Shown: piece by piece, positions 24,276 through 32,906 of the stretch
Layout: the number at the start of each line of letters is the position of its first letter
How positions within the stretch are numbered: the stretch's first letter is position 1
Assembly: GCA_947382645.1 (NCBI GenBank)
Contig: CANDAE010000015.1
Span: 1 to 64,000 of the forward strand
DNA length: 64,000 nt
Source: Suilimivivens sp009774465
GTDB lineage: Bacteria; Bacillota; Clostridia; Lachnospirales; Lachnospiraceae
Direction of reading: 5' to 3'
The notes under the pieces: generated by a model
Databases searched by the model: none
What the model was told of the DNA's origin: nothing
What the model saw: only the letters and a program-made list of their open reading frames with translations
Position numbers and translations under genes: made by a program

Positions 24276-26345
24276 CTACAGCTTAAATCTGGTCATTTCC
24301 TGTTCCATTTCTTTAGAAACCATAGACAAATCATCTATACGCTTTGCCACATTTTTAATTCCCCGAAGCTGTTCCTCTAAAGAATCCACTGCCTTTTCTG
24401 TCAGTTCTGCTGTGTTTGAAGAAATATCCTGTATGCGCTCCACAGCATCTACCACTGACCGGTCACATTGATGCATCTCCTCTATCAGTTCTTCCATACT
24501 CCTGACAGATTCCCTTGTCTTTTCTGCCAGTGCGCGGAAGTCTGCAAAGGTCTCCTGCACCTTATCCACCGCATAAGTCTGTCCATCCACTCCTGTTCGG
24601 ACAGCTTCTATATTTTCAACTGTGTCAGACACATCCCTGCACAAATCAACAATAATGTTTTCTATATCGGCAGTTGCCGCTCTTGAATCAGCCGCAAGCT
24701 TTCCAATAGATTCCGCTACCACTGCAAATCCTCTTCCATGCTCGCCTGCCCGGGCTGCTTCAATAGACGCATTTAAAGCAAGCAGTCCTGTCTGAGAAGA
24801 GATCTCATTGATGGTGTTTAAGATTCCTGAAATCTTTTGAGACTGTTCTTCCAGCGTTTGAATCTTTACAAAGGCCTCCGCCATTTTTCCTGATGCAGCT
24901 TCATTCTGCTTCTTAAGATCAGCAACGCCCTCCATACCTTTTTCTCCGGAAAGAATGGTGTTCTGTGCATCTACCAGCAAAAACCCGCTTTTTTCCTTAA
25001 GCTGCCCAAATTTATTTTCCAGTTCCTCTTCCTGCATCACAACCTGCTTTACGCAGGCGCTCTGCGCATCCGTGCCATCTGATATCTTCCGGACTGCCTG
25101 GCTGGTTGCATCCACATCCTCTTCTATCTGTTTCAAATCTCCCGAGCTTTCCATCACCTCTCCGGTGATAGCAGTAATTTTCGTAAGAATTGCAGCTATT
25201 TTTCCGGTCATTTTATTAAAGCTTCTGGAAAGAGTTCCAATTTCATTCTTACTGCTTTCTTCCGCCTGTACCGTAAAATCTCCCTCCGAAGCATTTCCAA
25301 TTAACCGGGTAATGGCCACAATCGGGCTGGTCAGCTTACGTGCCAGCAATGTAACTACCAGAACAGCCAGTAAAATAATAAATATATCCACTGCCACTGC
25401 TATGATAATGATGCGGTATACCGGCGCCATTGCTGCTTTTTCCTTATGCAGGGTTATCACGGACCATGAATCCGATTTTCCTTTAAGAGGAATTGAAGCA
25501 TAACTTACAAAATAGGATTCTCCATCATTTTCCATTTTACCGCTTCCACTGTTTCCCGCCATCACCTGCGAAATAATATTTTGATAATCTTCCGATACTT
25601 TTATTTCCTGCTCTTCGGTTACAATATTACCTGCTTCATCGGTAAGCGGCTGCCCTGCTTCATCTTTGGCAGATACTGTTTTGGTCAGCAGCTTATAATT
25701 ATAAAGCTCTTCTATTTGAACACTGTCAGGGTGGGCAACCACAACCCCTTCCCCATCAATAACAAAAGAATACTCTCCATTTTCCATATCAGAAAATTGC
25801 TCTATCAGGCTCTGTAAGTAATCCAGTTTTAAGTCCACTGCAAATATTCCTGCAAGTTCACTTTCCTGATACATGGGGAAAAATATGGAAGCACATGGCA
25901 TTCCGGTATTTACGGAATAATAGGATTTTGATACAAATGCCTTCTGTTCCTCCATCATCTGTATAAACCACCAGCGGGTAGACCGGTCTGCAAGCTCCCC
26001 GGAAGACCGTCCTGTCTGCATCCCGTCTGTCCCCTGAATATAAAGCAATTCCAGATACGGATTACGCCTCACACAATCCTCTAAAATCGGCGTCTGTACA
26101 TTGGTTTCCATCGTCAAAATACTTGGATTTACAGACAATTCTTCTGTGATTCCATATGCTCCATCTAAAAAAGCCGCAATCTCACCGGATACCAGTTGGG
26201 ATTTATCCTGATTCCTCAAAAAGATTTCACTTTCATAAGATTTCATAAAAATAAATGTTACAATTCCCGTAAGGCATACTGCCAACGCACATACAATTGC
26301 TATCATGGGTAAAAGAAGCTGTTTAAATATACTTGTCTTTTTCAT
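24276..26345 (-). CDS. Methyl-accepting chemotaxis protein
   Basis: A 689-residue chemoreceptor. The first membrane helix (LLPMIAIVCALAVCLTGIVTFIF) is followed by an extracellular dCache-like sensor of about 270 residues, with DRSTRWWFIQMMEEQKAFVS and GIFAVDLKLDYLQ. A second membrane helix (IIIIAVAVDIFIILLAVLVV), HAMP and the signalling coiled coil follow, with the conserved tip EISSQTGLLALNASIEAARA. It would relay ligand binding to CheA through CheW, none of which lie nearby. The leader 26346-26500 holds a nested hairpin. The TIGR04076-like gene is directly downstream. Confidence 0.95.
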   Translation of the reverse strand: MKKTSIFKQLLLPMIAIVCALAVCLTGIVTFIFMKSYESEIFLRNQDKSQLVSGEIAAFLDGAYGITEELSVNPSILTMETNVQTPILEDCVRRNPYLELLYIQGTDGMQTGRSSGELADRSTRWWFIQMMEEQKAFVSKSYYSVNTGMPCASIFFPMYQESELAGIFAVDLKLDYLQSLIEQFSDMENGEYSFVIDGEGVVVAHPDSVQIEELYNYKLLTKTVSAKDEAGQPLTDEAGNIVTEEQEIKVSEDYQNIISQVMAGNSGSGKMENDGESYFVSYASIPLKGKSDSWSVITLHKEKAAMAPVYRIIIIAVAVDIFIILLAVLVVTLLARKLTSPIVAITRLIGNASEGDFTVQAEESSKNEIGTLSRSFNKMTGKIAAILTKITAITGEVMESSGDLKQIEEDVDATSQAVRKISDGTDAQSACVKQVVMQEEELENKFGQLKEKSGFLLVDAQNTILSGEKGMEGVADLKKQNEAASGKMAEAFVKIQTLEEQSQKISGILNTINEISSQTGLLALNASIEAARAGEHGRGFAVVAESIGKLAADSRAATADIENIIVDLCRDVSDTVENIEAVRTGVDGQTYAVDKVQETFADFRALAEKTRESVRSMEELIEEMHQCDRSVVDAVERIQDISSNTAELTEKAVDSLEEQLRGIKNVAKRIDDLSMVSKEMEQEMTRFKL

Positions 26346-26365
26346 TTGTCTCCTGCCTTTTTTAC

Positions 26366-26466
26366 ATGAGCACTCTCCACGTGGATATTTCCTGCGCTAT
26401 GCTCATTATTGTCCATTACATATTTTACAGGACTTAAGCGTTTATGGCAACCTGAACCAAAGATTA
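26366..26466 (-). promoter_or_regulatory. Leader of the chemoreceptor gene: nested hairpin and possible sigma-28-like promoter
   Basis: In minus-strand sense ATGAGCA (26400-26406) pairs with TGCTCAT (26366-26372) and encloses the perfect palindrome TCCACGTGGA. Upstream, TAATCTTT (26459-26466) and GCCATAAA (26441-26448) loosely resemble a motility sigma factor promoter (TAAA and GCCGATAA). The spacing is one base short of usual. Tentative. Confidence 0.3.
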
Positions 26467-26504
26467 AATTTTATTTGTAACAACAATCTCTTTTTAGGCT
26501 TTTA

Positions 26505-26533
26505 TTGACAGCAATTTCCATAAAACTTATAAT
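26505..26533 (+). promoter_or_regulatory. Consensus sigma-A promoter of the HD-GYP gene
   Basis: TTGACA (26505-26510) and TATAAT (26528-26533) with a 17-bp spacer: a perfect vegetative promoter 43 bp before the start codon. It suggests strong, constitutive expression of the downstream phosphodiesterase gene. Confidence 0.85.
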
Positions 26534-26576
26534 TTATATTAGGGTTGCAAACACTGTTTTACAAAAAGGGGCATGT

Positions 26577-27653
26577 ATGAAAAGAGTTAATACTGAGAAT
26601 TTAATTCCCGGCATGATTACCGCCGAGGATGTTTATAATTACAATAATCAGCTCATTCTACCTAAAGGCATTATTTTAAATGACCGCACTATCACCAAGC
26701 TTGCCTTTTATTCTATTTTGTCTGTCAGAGTCGATGACCAGGTTCCCGAGACCTCTTTAGACAAAGCGTCCTACGAACTTTCCTACGCGGAAAGAATTCG
26801 GATGAGTCCTGATTTCGTCCAGTTCCGCAAGGAATTTGAGGAAGATGTAAATAACTTTAAATCGGTAATGAATGATGTGGTTGAAAAAGGCGCGCCTCTT
26901 GACGTGGACAAACTGATGAATCATACTTTAAATATCCTGGATATCAGTGCAACTCATCCGAACGTATTTGATATGCTCCACTGTATGAAAGAATATGATG
27001 ATGCAACTTATGTACATAGTATGAACGTAGCCCTTATCTGTAATATTTTTGCACGATGGATGCGCATGAATGAAGAAGAAATCTGCATGGCCACTGTAAG
27101 CGGCCTGCTTCATGATATTGGAAAAACAAAGATTCCTGATAATATTATTAAAAAACCCGGCAAGCTTACCGATTCTGAATACTCCCTGGTGCAAACCCAT
27201 CCTCAGGAAGGCTACCGTATTTTACAGTCCTCCCAGCTTGATCCGGAGGTTTTAAATGCAGTGTTAATGCACCACGAACGCTGCGACGGAACCGGTTACC
27301 CCTCTCATCTGACAGGAGATAAGATCGGTAAATATGCCAAAATGGTTTCCATTGCGGATGTTTATGATGCTATGACCAGCGCGCGCATCTACCGCGGTCC
27401 TTTGTGCCCGTTTAAGGCAATTGCCCTTTTTGAAAGCGAAGGCCTTCAAAAATATGATACCCAATGTATTCTTACTTTCCTTGAAAATGTGGTAAATACC
27501 TACCTGTTAAATGAAGTCCGTTTAAGCAACGGGCTTACCGGTCATATTGTTTTTGTCAACAGAAATAAACTTTCGGCTCCTACGGTGCAGACAGATCATG
27601 GTTTTATAGATTTAAGCGTCCGTCCCGATATCACCATAGAAGCCCTGATTTAG
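26577..27653 (+). CDS. HD-GYP domain cyclic-di-GMP phosphodiesterase
   Basis: A 358-residue soluble protein. An N-terminal region with NLIPGMITAEDVYNYNNQL, typical of stand-alone HD-GYP proteins, precedes the HD-GYP domain. Seen are the metal ligands in LLHDIGKTKIPDNIIKKPG, HHERCDGTGYPSHLTGDKIG (HHE and GYP) and IADVYDAMTSARIYR. Such enzymes degrade c-di-GMP and promote motility over surface attachment. AAAGGGG precedes ATG 26577, and a perfect promoter lies just upstream, so the earlier in-frame start at 26505 lies within the promoter and is excluded. Confidence 0.93.
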   Translation: MKRVNTENLIPGMITAEDVYNYNNQLILPKGIILNDRTITKLAFYSILSVRVDDQVPETSLDKASYELSYAERIRMSPDFVQFRKEFEEDVNNFKSVMNDVVEKGAPLDVDKLMNHTLNILDISATHPNVFDMLHCMKEYDDATYVHSMNVALICNIFARWMRMNEEEICMATVSGLLHDIGKTKIPDNIIKKPGKLTDSEYSLVQTHPQEGYRILQSSQLDPEVLNAVLMHHERCDGTGYPSHLTGDKIGKYAKMVSIADVYDAMTSARIYRGPLCPFKAIALFESEGLQKYDTQCILTFLENVVNTYLLNEVRLSNGLTGHIVFVNRNKLSAPTVQTDHGFIDLSVRPDITIEALI

Positions 27654-27664
27654 TTTGTCCGAAA

Positions 27665-29026
27665 TTACTCTGTTGTGGATACTACCGTTTTAAATAATGC
27701 ATGTTCTTCCAAAACCTCCTGAAAGCTTTTGCTGTTTCCATTTCCGGGAACTCCATAACCTTTTAATTCATCCATATATTGATCATAGTCACAAATATAA
27801 ATATACACCTTTGAAATATCATGTCCTTCGATTGCCAGTTCGTAAGCATTACTGCCTCCGTTTTCTATCTTGTTTCCCTCTGCATCCAAAGCAACTGCAA
27901 ATGTCATCATACCGGCAGGCTCTATTGTATTTAACGTCATCTCAACAGATGAAATTTCCAGGCTTTCCAATCCAATTCCCTGTGCGTTAGTTTCATTTAC
28001 CTGAACTACCCTTGCATTACTGTCCCGTTTTGTAATAGTCAAATCATATTCCCATGTTCCATCCTGCCACCAGTTCTCATAGGAATTGGGAAATCGATGC
28101 CACTCATCGGGCAGGGATTTCATGTATGACTGCCATTCCTCCTCTGTCATCTGATTCAGCTCTTCTTCACTCTTTGTTACCGGCGACGTGGGGTTTGCCA
28201 GGTAACCTACAATTTTCGAAACATCAAGCTCCATAGAAAAAGTTTCCGGTATCTGATACTGATCTATATACTCAGAATAGTTTTCCGTTGTAAGAGCAAG
28301 CTCTTCGCCCCTTTCCTGCGCCTGTCTGTATGCCTCCTGATATTTACGGTCATCCTTGTCAATTTCCGAATAATCAATTCTCATAATGCCGATAAAAGTA
28401 TATGCATCCTCAAATTTTCCCTCCACTATCCTGTAAGAATTAATTTCATCGGTGCGGAAGGAATATTTTTCAATCGCCATAATCCCCAGATACTGGGAAC
28501 CGTCTGCATTCACCTGCATTTCCGGAAATTCCTCTTCACTTTTAATACACATTCCTACATAGACCGCCTGATTGGATGCATACTCCTCTGTAAGTGAAAT
28601 CGTAATTCCTCCGTCTGCTTTTTGATACAGATTCTCTTTTGTCTCAGTTTCCAAAACCTCCTGTGTCTTAACGTCCAAAGCTTCCTGCGTATATAATTCC
28701 GTCATCTCTTCCTTCGGCAGCCTTCCAAAGGAAAAGAGCTCTGCCACTTTTGCAAACACCCCTCCAATAACGGGAATTTCCATTGCCATAACAGGATTCA
28801 TCACACAAAATGTAATGGTAAGAACCAATACTGCTGCCACACTGCCAAGTCCTGTTCCAATTCCCTTTAAGATACCTTTATGCTGCCGCTTCTTTTTGCC
28901 TGTCTTATTATCAGAGCTTCTTATCATCCTGTAAGCCTCCTCCATTTTCGAGTCAATAATGCTGCTTTTTCTTAAATCAGCCCCTAACACCCTTTGCAAA
29001 TCCTTTTCCGTAAAATAATTCTGCAT
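27665..29026 (-). CDS. DUF4179 membrane protein, probable anti-sigma partner
   Basis: The 453-residue protein has a short cytoplasmic N-terminus, a single membrane helix (GLGSVAAVLVLTITFCVMNP) and a large extracellular part. The latter begins AMEIPVIGGVFAKVAELFSF, the DUF4179 pattern, and ends in a beta-rich domain. DUF4179 proteins usually sit directly behind an ECF sigma gene and are thought to act as anti-sigma factors. That is the arrangement here: the sigma stop overlaps this gene's GGAGGAG ribosome binding site. Confidence 0.85.
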   Translation of the reverse strand: MQNYFTEKDLQRVLGADLRKSSIIDSKMEEAYRMIRSSDNKTGKKKRQHKGILKGIGTGLGSVAAVLVLTITFCVMNPVMAMEIPVIGGVFAKVAELFSFGRLPKEEMTELYTQEALDVKTQEVLETETKENLYQKADGGITISLTEEYASNQAVYVGMCIKSEEEFPEMQVNADGSQYLGIMAIEKYSFRTDEINSYRIVEGKFEDAYTFIGIMRIDYSEIDKDDRKYQEAYRQAQERGEELALTTENYSEYIDQYQIPETFSMELDVSKIVGYLANPTSPVTKSEEELNQMTEEEWQSYMKSLPDEWHRFPNSYENWWQDGTWEYDLTITKRDSNARVVQVNETNAQGIGLESLEISSVEMTLNTIEPAGMMTFAVALDAEGNKIENGGSNAYELAIEGHDISKVYIYICDYDQYMDELKGYGVPGNGNSKSFQEVLEEHALFKTVVSTTE

Positions 29027-29037
29027 TTCGTCTCCTC

Positions 29038-29535
29038 CTATTCCTGAAGCAGACTCATGCGAAGCTGCTCCTTGCCTCTATGAATCCTGCTTTTAACGGT
29101 GTTTTCTTTCATATTTAAAATTTCCGCTATTTCTTTTGTGGTAAACTGCTCTCCAAAATACAACTGAAAAATAGTCCTGCTGTCTTCCGGAAGGCTCATA
29201 AGCATCTCTTTAAATTCCACATCCGCCCTTCCGGAATCGTAACTTTCAACTTCCACATCTTCCTTAAGCGCCACACTCTTTTTGTTTTTCCGCCAGGTTC
29301 TGGTACAGTTATTTATCAGTATTCTCATTACCCAGGTTTTAAAATATTCTGCTTTTCTAAGGGTGCCAATATGCTCAAATGCATCTAATATGGTATCCTG
29401 TATGGCATCCGCCACATCCTCGTCATTCCCCAGATAGCCAAATGCAATCCGTCTAAAGGACATTTTGCATTCTTCCATCAGAGAGATAAACGCTTCCGCG
29501 TCTCCACGCTGTGCCCTCTTCACTAATGTATTCAT
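29038..29535 (-). CDS. ECF-type RNA polymerase sigma factor
   Basis: The 165-residue protein has sigma region 2 (FGYLGNDEDVADAIQDTILDAFEHI and FKTWVMRILINNC) and region 4 (LPEDSRTIFQLYFGEQFTTK, ILNMKENTVKSRIHRGKEQL). It lacks regions 1 and 3, as expected for an ECF sigma factor. GGAGG ahead of ATG 29535 favours that start over 29562. It is co-transcribed with the DUF4179 gene, which probably holds it inactive until an envelope signal arrives. Confidence 0.93.
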   Translation of the reverse strand: MNTLVKRAQRGDAEAFISLMEECKMSFRRIAFGYLGNDEDVADAIQDTILDAFEHIGTLRKAEYFKTWVMRILINNCTRTWRKNKKSVALKEDVEVESYDSGRADVEFKEMLMSLPEDSRTIFQLYFGEQFTTKEIAEILNMKENTVKSRIHRGKEQLRMSLLQE

Positions 29536-29649
29536 TTTTAGACTTTCCTCCAAACCAATCATAACTTTTCACCGCGGCGTTTCCATTTGTTTGTTTCTAT
29601 CCATTAGATAACCTGTTCTCTCTTTTAGTTGCCTGAACATAATATTTTT

Positions 29650-29691
29650 AAAAAAATAATCCGGACTCTTCCTTTTGGAAATAAGTCCGGA
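29650..29691 (-). terminator. Terminator after murA
   Basis: TCCGGACT (29684-29691) pairs with AGTCCGGA (29660-29667) on the minus strand, followed by TTATTTTTTT. It cleanly ends the murA transcript ahead of the sigma factor gene. Confidence 0.85.
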
Positions 29692-29730
29692 CCATCATCC
29701 ATGTTCCATATTCATATTTAAATGCTTCAT

Positions 29731-31023
29731 TCAACCTGTTTTTAAACGAAATTTCTGAAGTTCTCTTTCCGAATTTACTTTTTCAATCTGCGCTCCAAGA
29801 TTCTGAAGCTTAATATGAAAGTCTTCATAACCTCTTTCAATAAACTTGATGTCATCAATGACTGTAGTGCCTTCCGCCGACAATCCTGCAATCACCAATG
29901 CTGCTCCCGCACGAAGATCCGGTGCGCTGATGCTGGCGCCAGTGTACTTGTTCACCCCGTCAATGATAGCCGTATTGCCTTCCACTTTAATACTTGCTCC
30001 CATTCGGGTAAGTTCATCCACATATTTAAAGCGGTTTTCAAATATACTTTCCGTAACAATACTGGTTCCTTTCGATAAGCCTAAGGCTACCGTAATCTGG
30101 GGCTGCATGTCCGTAGGAAATCCCGGATAGGGAAGCGTCTTTACATGAGTGTGGGTAAGCGGCTTTGCTGCAACCACTCTGACCGCATCATCCGACTCTT
30201 CCACCTCACAGCCAATCTCAGTCAGCTTGGCGCTGATTGATTCCAGGTGCTTGGGAATCACATTTTTAACCATTACATCTCCCTTGGTCACTGCCGCTGC
30301 AAACATAAAGGTGCCTGCTTCGATCTGATCAGGGATAATTGCATATTCTGTTCCATGAAGCCTGGGTACGCCCTTGATTCTGATTACGTCAGTTCCCGCG
30401 CCTCTGATTACAGCTCCCATGCTGTTTAAAAAGTTGGCAACATCCACCACATGGGGTTCCTTTGCCGCATTTTCAATAATTGTCTGCCCCTCGGCCATAG
30501 ATGCTGCCAGCATAACGTCAATGGTTGCTCCAACTGTCACCACATCCATATAGATATGGCTTCCTTTCAGCCTTTCCGCTTCTGCTATGATAAGACCATG
30601 CTCAATCCGAACCTCCGCTCCTAAAGCACGAAATCCTTTGATATGCTGATCAATCGGCCTTAATCCTATATTGCAGCCACCCGGCAAAGTAACCTGGGCT
30701 TTCTTATACTTTCCTAATAATGCTCCCAAAAGATAATAGGAAGCCCGTATCTTTTTAATAAAATCGTTCTCTATTGCCAGACCTTTAATTGCCTTACCGC
30801 ACATTCTGACGGTATGCCTGTCAACCCGTTCCACAATGCCTCCAATACTCTCAATTGCCTGCATCATAACATTAGTGTCCCGAACATCCGGCACATTTTC
30901 TATCACCACAGTGTCATCCGTCATAATAGAAGCAGCTAAAATAGCAAGTGCAGCATTTTTCGCGCCGCCAATTTCCACTTCTCCCACCAGCGGATTCCCA
31001 CCTTTTATTGCATACTGTTCCAT
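29731..31023 (-). CDS. murA: UDP-N-acetylglucosamine 1-carboxyvinyltransferase
   Basis: First committed step of peptidoglycan synthesis: transfer of enolpyruvate from PEP to UDP-GlcNAc, inhibited by fosfomycin. The 430-residue sequence starts MEQYAIKGGNPLVGEVEIGG and has the active-site loop LPGGCNIGLRPIDQHIKGF, where the cysteine attacked by fosfomycin is present. FPTDMQPQ and DLRAGAALVIAGLSAEG follow later. It stands alone with its own promoter and terminator. Firmicutes often have two murA copies; only one is in the window. Confidence 0.96.
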   Translation of the reverse strand: MEQYAIKGGNPLVGEVEIGGAKNAALAILAASIMTDDTVVIENVPDVRDTNVMMQAIESIGGIVERVDRHTVRMCGKAIKGLAIENDFIKKIRASYYLLGALLGKYKKAQVTLPGGCNIGLRPIDQHIKGFRALGAEVRIEHGLIIAEAERLKGSHIYMDVVTVGATIDVMLAASMAEGQTIIENAAKEPHVVDVANFLNSMGAVIRGAGTDVIRIKGVPRLHGTEYAIIPDQIEAGTFMFAAAVTKGDVMVKNVIPKHLESISAKLTEIGCEVEESDDAVRVVAAKPLTHTHVKTLPYPGFPTDMQPQITVALGLSKGTSIVTESIFENRFKYVDELTRMGASIKVEGNTAIIDGVNKYTGASISAPDLRAGAALVIAGLSAEGTTVIDDIKFIERGYEDFHIKLQNLGAQIEKVNSERELQKFRLKTG

Positions 31024-31117
31024 AGTATACCTCTATAATTAAAATCGAATTCTCCTGAGCACAATTACACTAAACTTTCATGCCCCATAATCAGGGCAAT
31101 GATTTCTCATAACGTCC

Positions 31118-31145
31118 ATTATAACATATTGTGACTATTTGTAAA
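31118..31145 (-). promoter_or_regulatory. Predicted sigma-A promoter of murA
   Basis: On the minus strand TTTACA (31140-31145) and TATAAT (31118-31123) are separated by 16 bp, about 95 bp before the murA start. Confidence 0.6.
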
Positions 31146-31154
31146 TATCAAACA

Positions 31155-32732
31155 TCAGTTCAGATATTCAAGCGGATTTACCTGTGAACCGTTAATCAAT
31201 ATTTCAAAATGCAGGTGCGGCCCTGTACTTACCCCTGTATTTCCACTTAAGGCAATCTTTTGTCCCTGAGTGACTGTCTGTCCCACAGATACCAATACTT
31301 TACTTAAATGTCCATACCTTGTCTGTCTTCCGTCCGGATGATTGATATAAACCACATATCCGTAGCCGCTTCCCCAGCCGGCCCTTGCCACCGTACCACC
31401 GCAGGATGCATAAACTGCGGTTCCCGTAGGAGTTGCCCAATCAATTCCCTTGTGATAAGTGCTTGCCCCTCTGGTAGGACGGCTTCTCCTTCCGAAGGAA
31501 GAGCTTAATCGTCCGCCTGAAATAGGCTTGATATATGTGGGCGGTATTTTAGTGCCCCTCTCAACGATTTTGGGAACTGCCTGATAGGTAATTTCCTCTT
31601 TAACTATCTCCGTTGATATTTCCTTGTCATTTTCAAAATTTACTATGGCAATTACCTTCCTGTGCCCGGCAGAAGGTTCCTGCAATGTTTTCGTCTCTGT
31701 GGTATACCAGTCGTCATTGTCAACATAAATAACTTCCTCTTCGTAGTCCTCTTCGTAATACATTTCCTCCTGACGTACTACCGCCAGCTTAGGCTCCGGC
31801 ACGGTAATAATAAGCTCATCCCCCACCCTGATCATAGATCTTTCGTCTTCCAGAGATTCATTCATCTCAATCAGCCTGTCCATAGGAATATTGGTCTTAA
31901 TTGCAATTTCAGAAAGAGTGTCGCCGGCTATTACTTCATACACATCACTCTTTTCCTCATCCTGCGTTACTTCCCGGATAGCTGTATCCAGTTTTGTCAG
32001 CTTATCCTCCTTAAGATAAGCCTCCACAATTTCTATGGTATCCCCATATTCCATAGAGATAAGCCCCAGATCATAATCCTCAAAATCCTTTTCAACAGTG
32101 GGCTCTACTTCCTCAAAAATATTGGTAAGCTCCGCATGAATGCCTGCTTCCATATTTACTGCTTCCCGGGCTTCCTCAATCACTTCTTCATTTGTCAAAA
32201 TGTTGGTTGTAAGAACCGGAAGCTCCCTGGATGAGTCAAACTGCAGCTCTACCTTATAGTTTCCCTCACTGTCATATTTATCAAGGGCTGCCTGCAGGAG
32301 GCTTACCACATCGCTTTCGCTGGGGAGATTTACCATATATTCATTGATTTTAACCACATAAGACCTGTGAAGAGTTTCTTTTACATCTGAGGAAAGAACC
32401 TGTACCATCTGATCAATAATTCTCTCAGGCGCATCCACCTTGCCCCAAAGTACTTCCTTCCCAGAAGTTTCCAGATTGCTTTCCACAAGCACAAGCTCTT
32501 TACTTTTCTGTGCAACCTGCCGTCTTGCTTCCAGCATGAAGCTTTCCGCTTCCTCCGGTCTGGAAACAACTCCCACTTCTCTGCCGTTTAAAATCACTGT
32601 GAACATATTATTACCCGTTTTTTCAAAGGGTACAAATGAAGGCAGAAAAAATATACTGACAAATACTGCCAGTACTGCAATTTTAATATTTTGTATTTTT
32701 AATCTTTTATAATAACTGGTAAAAAATTTCAT
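31155..32732 (-). CDS. Secreted M23 endopeptidase with LysM and G5 domains
   Basis: A 525-residue peptidoglycan hydrolase. An N-terminal signal anchor (IKIAVLAVFVSIFFLPSFVP) is followed by about 240 residues of acidic helical sequence, a LysM module (YEVIAGDTLSEIAIKTNIPM), a G5-like domain (TETKTLQEPSAGHRKVI) and the zinc peptidase. Its metal ligands are in HKGIDWATPTG and HLHFEILING. M23 enzymes cut peptide cross-links and often act in division or engulfment. GGAG precedes ATG 32732; the gene appears monocistronic. Confidence 0.93.
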   Translation of the reverse strand: MKFFTSYYKRLKIQNIKIAVLAVFVSIFFLPSFVPFEKTGNNMFTVILNGREVGVVSRPEEAESFMLEARRQVAQKSKELVLVESNLETSGKEVLWGKVDAPERIIDQMVQVLSSDVKETLHRSYVVKINEYMVNLPSESDVVSLLQAALDKYDSEGNYKVELQFDSSRELPVLTTNILTNEEVIEEAREAVNMEAGIHAELTNIFEEVEPTVEKDFEDYDLGLISMEYGDTIEIVEAYLKEDKLTKLDTAIREVTQDEEKSDVYEVIAGDTLSEIAIKTNIPMDRLIEMNESLEDERSMIRVGDELIITVPEPKLAVVRQEEMYYEEDYEEEVIYVDNDDWYTTETKTLQEPSAGHRKVIAIVNFENDKEISTEIVKEEITYQAVPKIVERGTKIPPTYIKPISGGRLSSSFGRRSRPTRGASTYHKGIDWATPTGTAVYASCGGTVARAGWGSGYGYVVYINHPDGRQTRYGHLSKVLVSVGQTVTQGQKIALSGNTGVSTGPHLHFEILINGSQVNPLEYLN

Positions 32733-32906
32733 TTATCTCCAAACTCCAACAATATTTATTTAAATTGTAACAATTTCGTAATGATTTTATTCTAACAGTT
32801 ATTATTTTAATTGTAAAGTTTTTCTGTTATCATGAATTTCAGAGAGTGTAAGATGGACGGAGGAAACCCTGATTTGAGCGCCGCTAAAGCGGCAGATGGG
32901 AGAAAA

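Noticed and set aside
24955..25503. Plus-strand 182-codon Ser-rich frame
   Set aside because: It is antisense to the conserved signalling domain of the chemoreceptor; Ser-rich shadow frames are expected opposite Glu/Ala-rich coiled coils.
31662..32234. Plus-strand 190-codon frame
   Set aside because: It is antisense to the M23 peptidase gene and has no ribosome binding site or recognisable motif.
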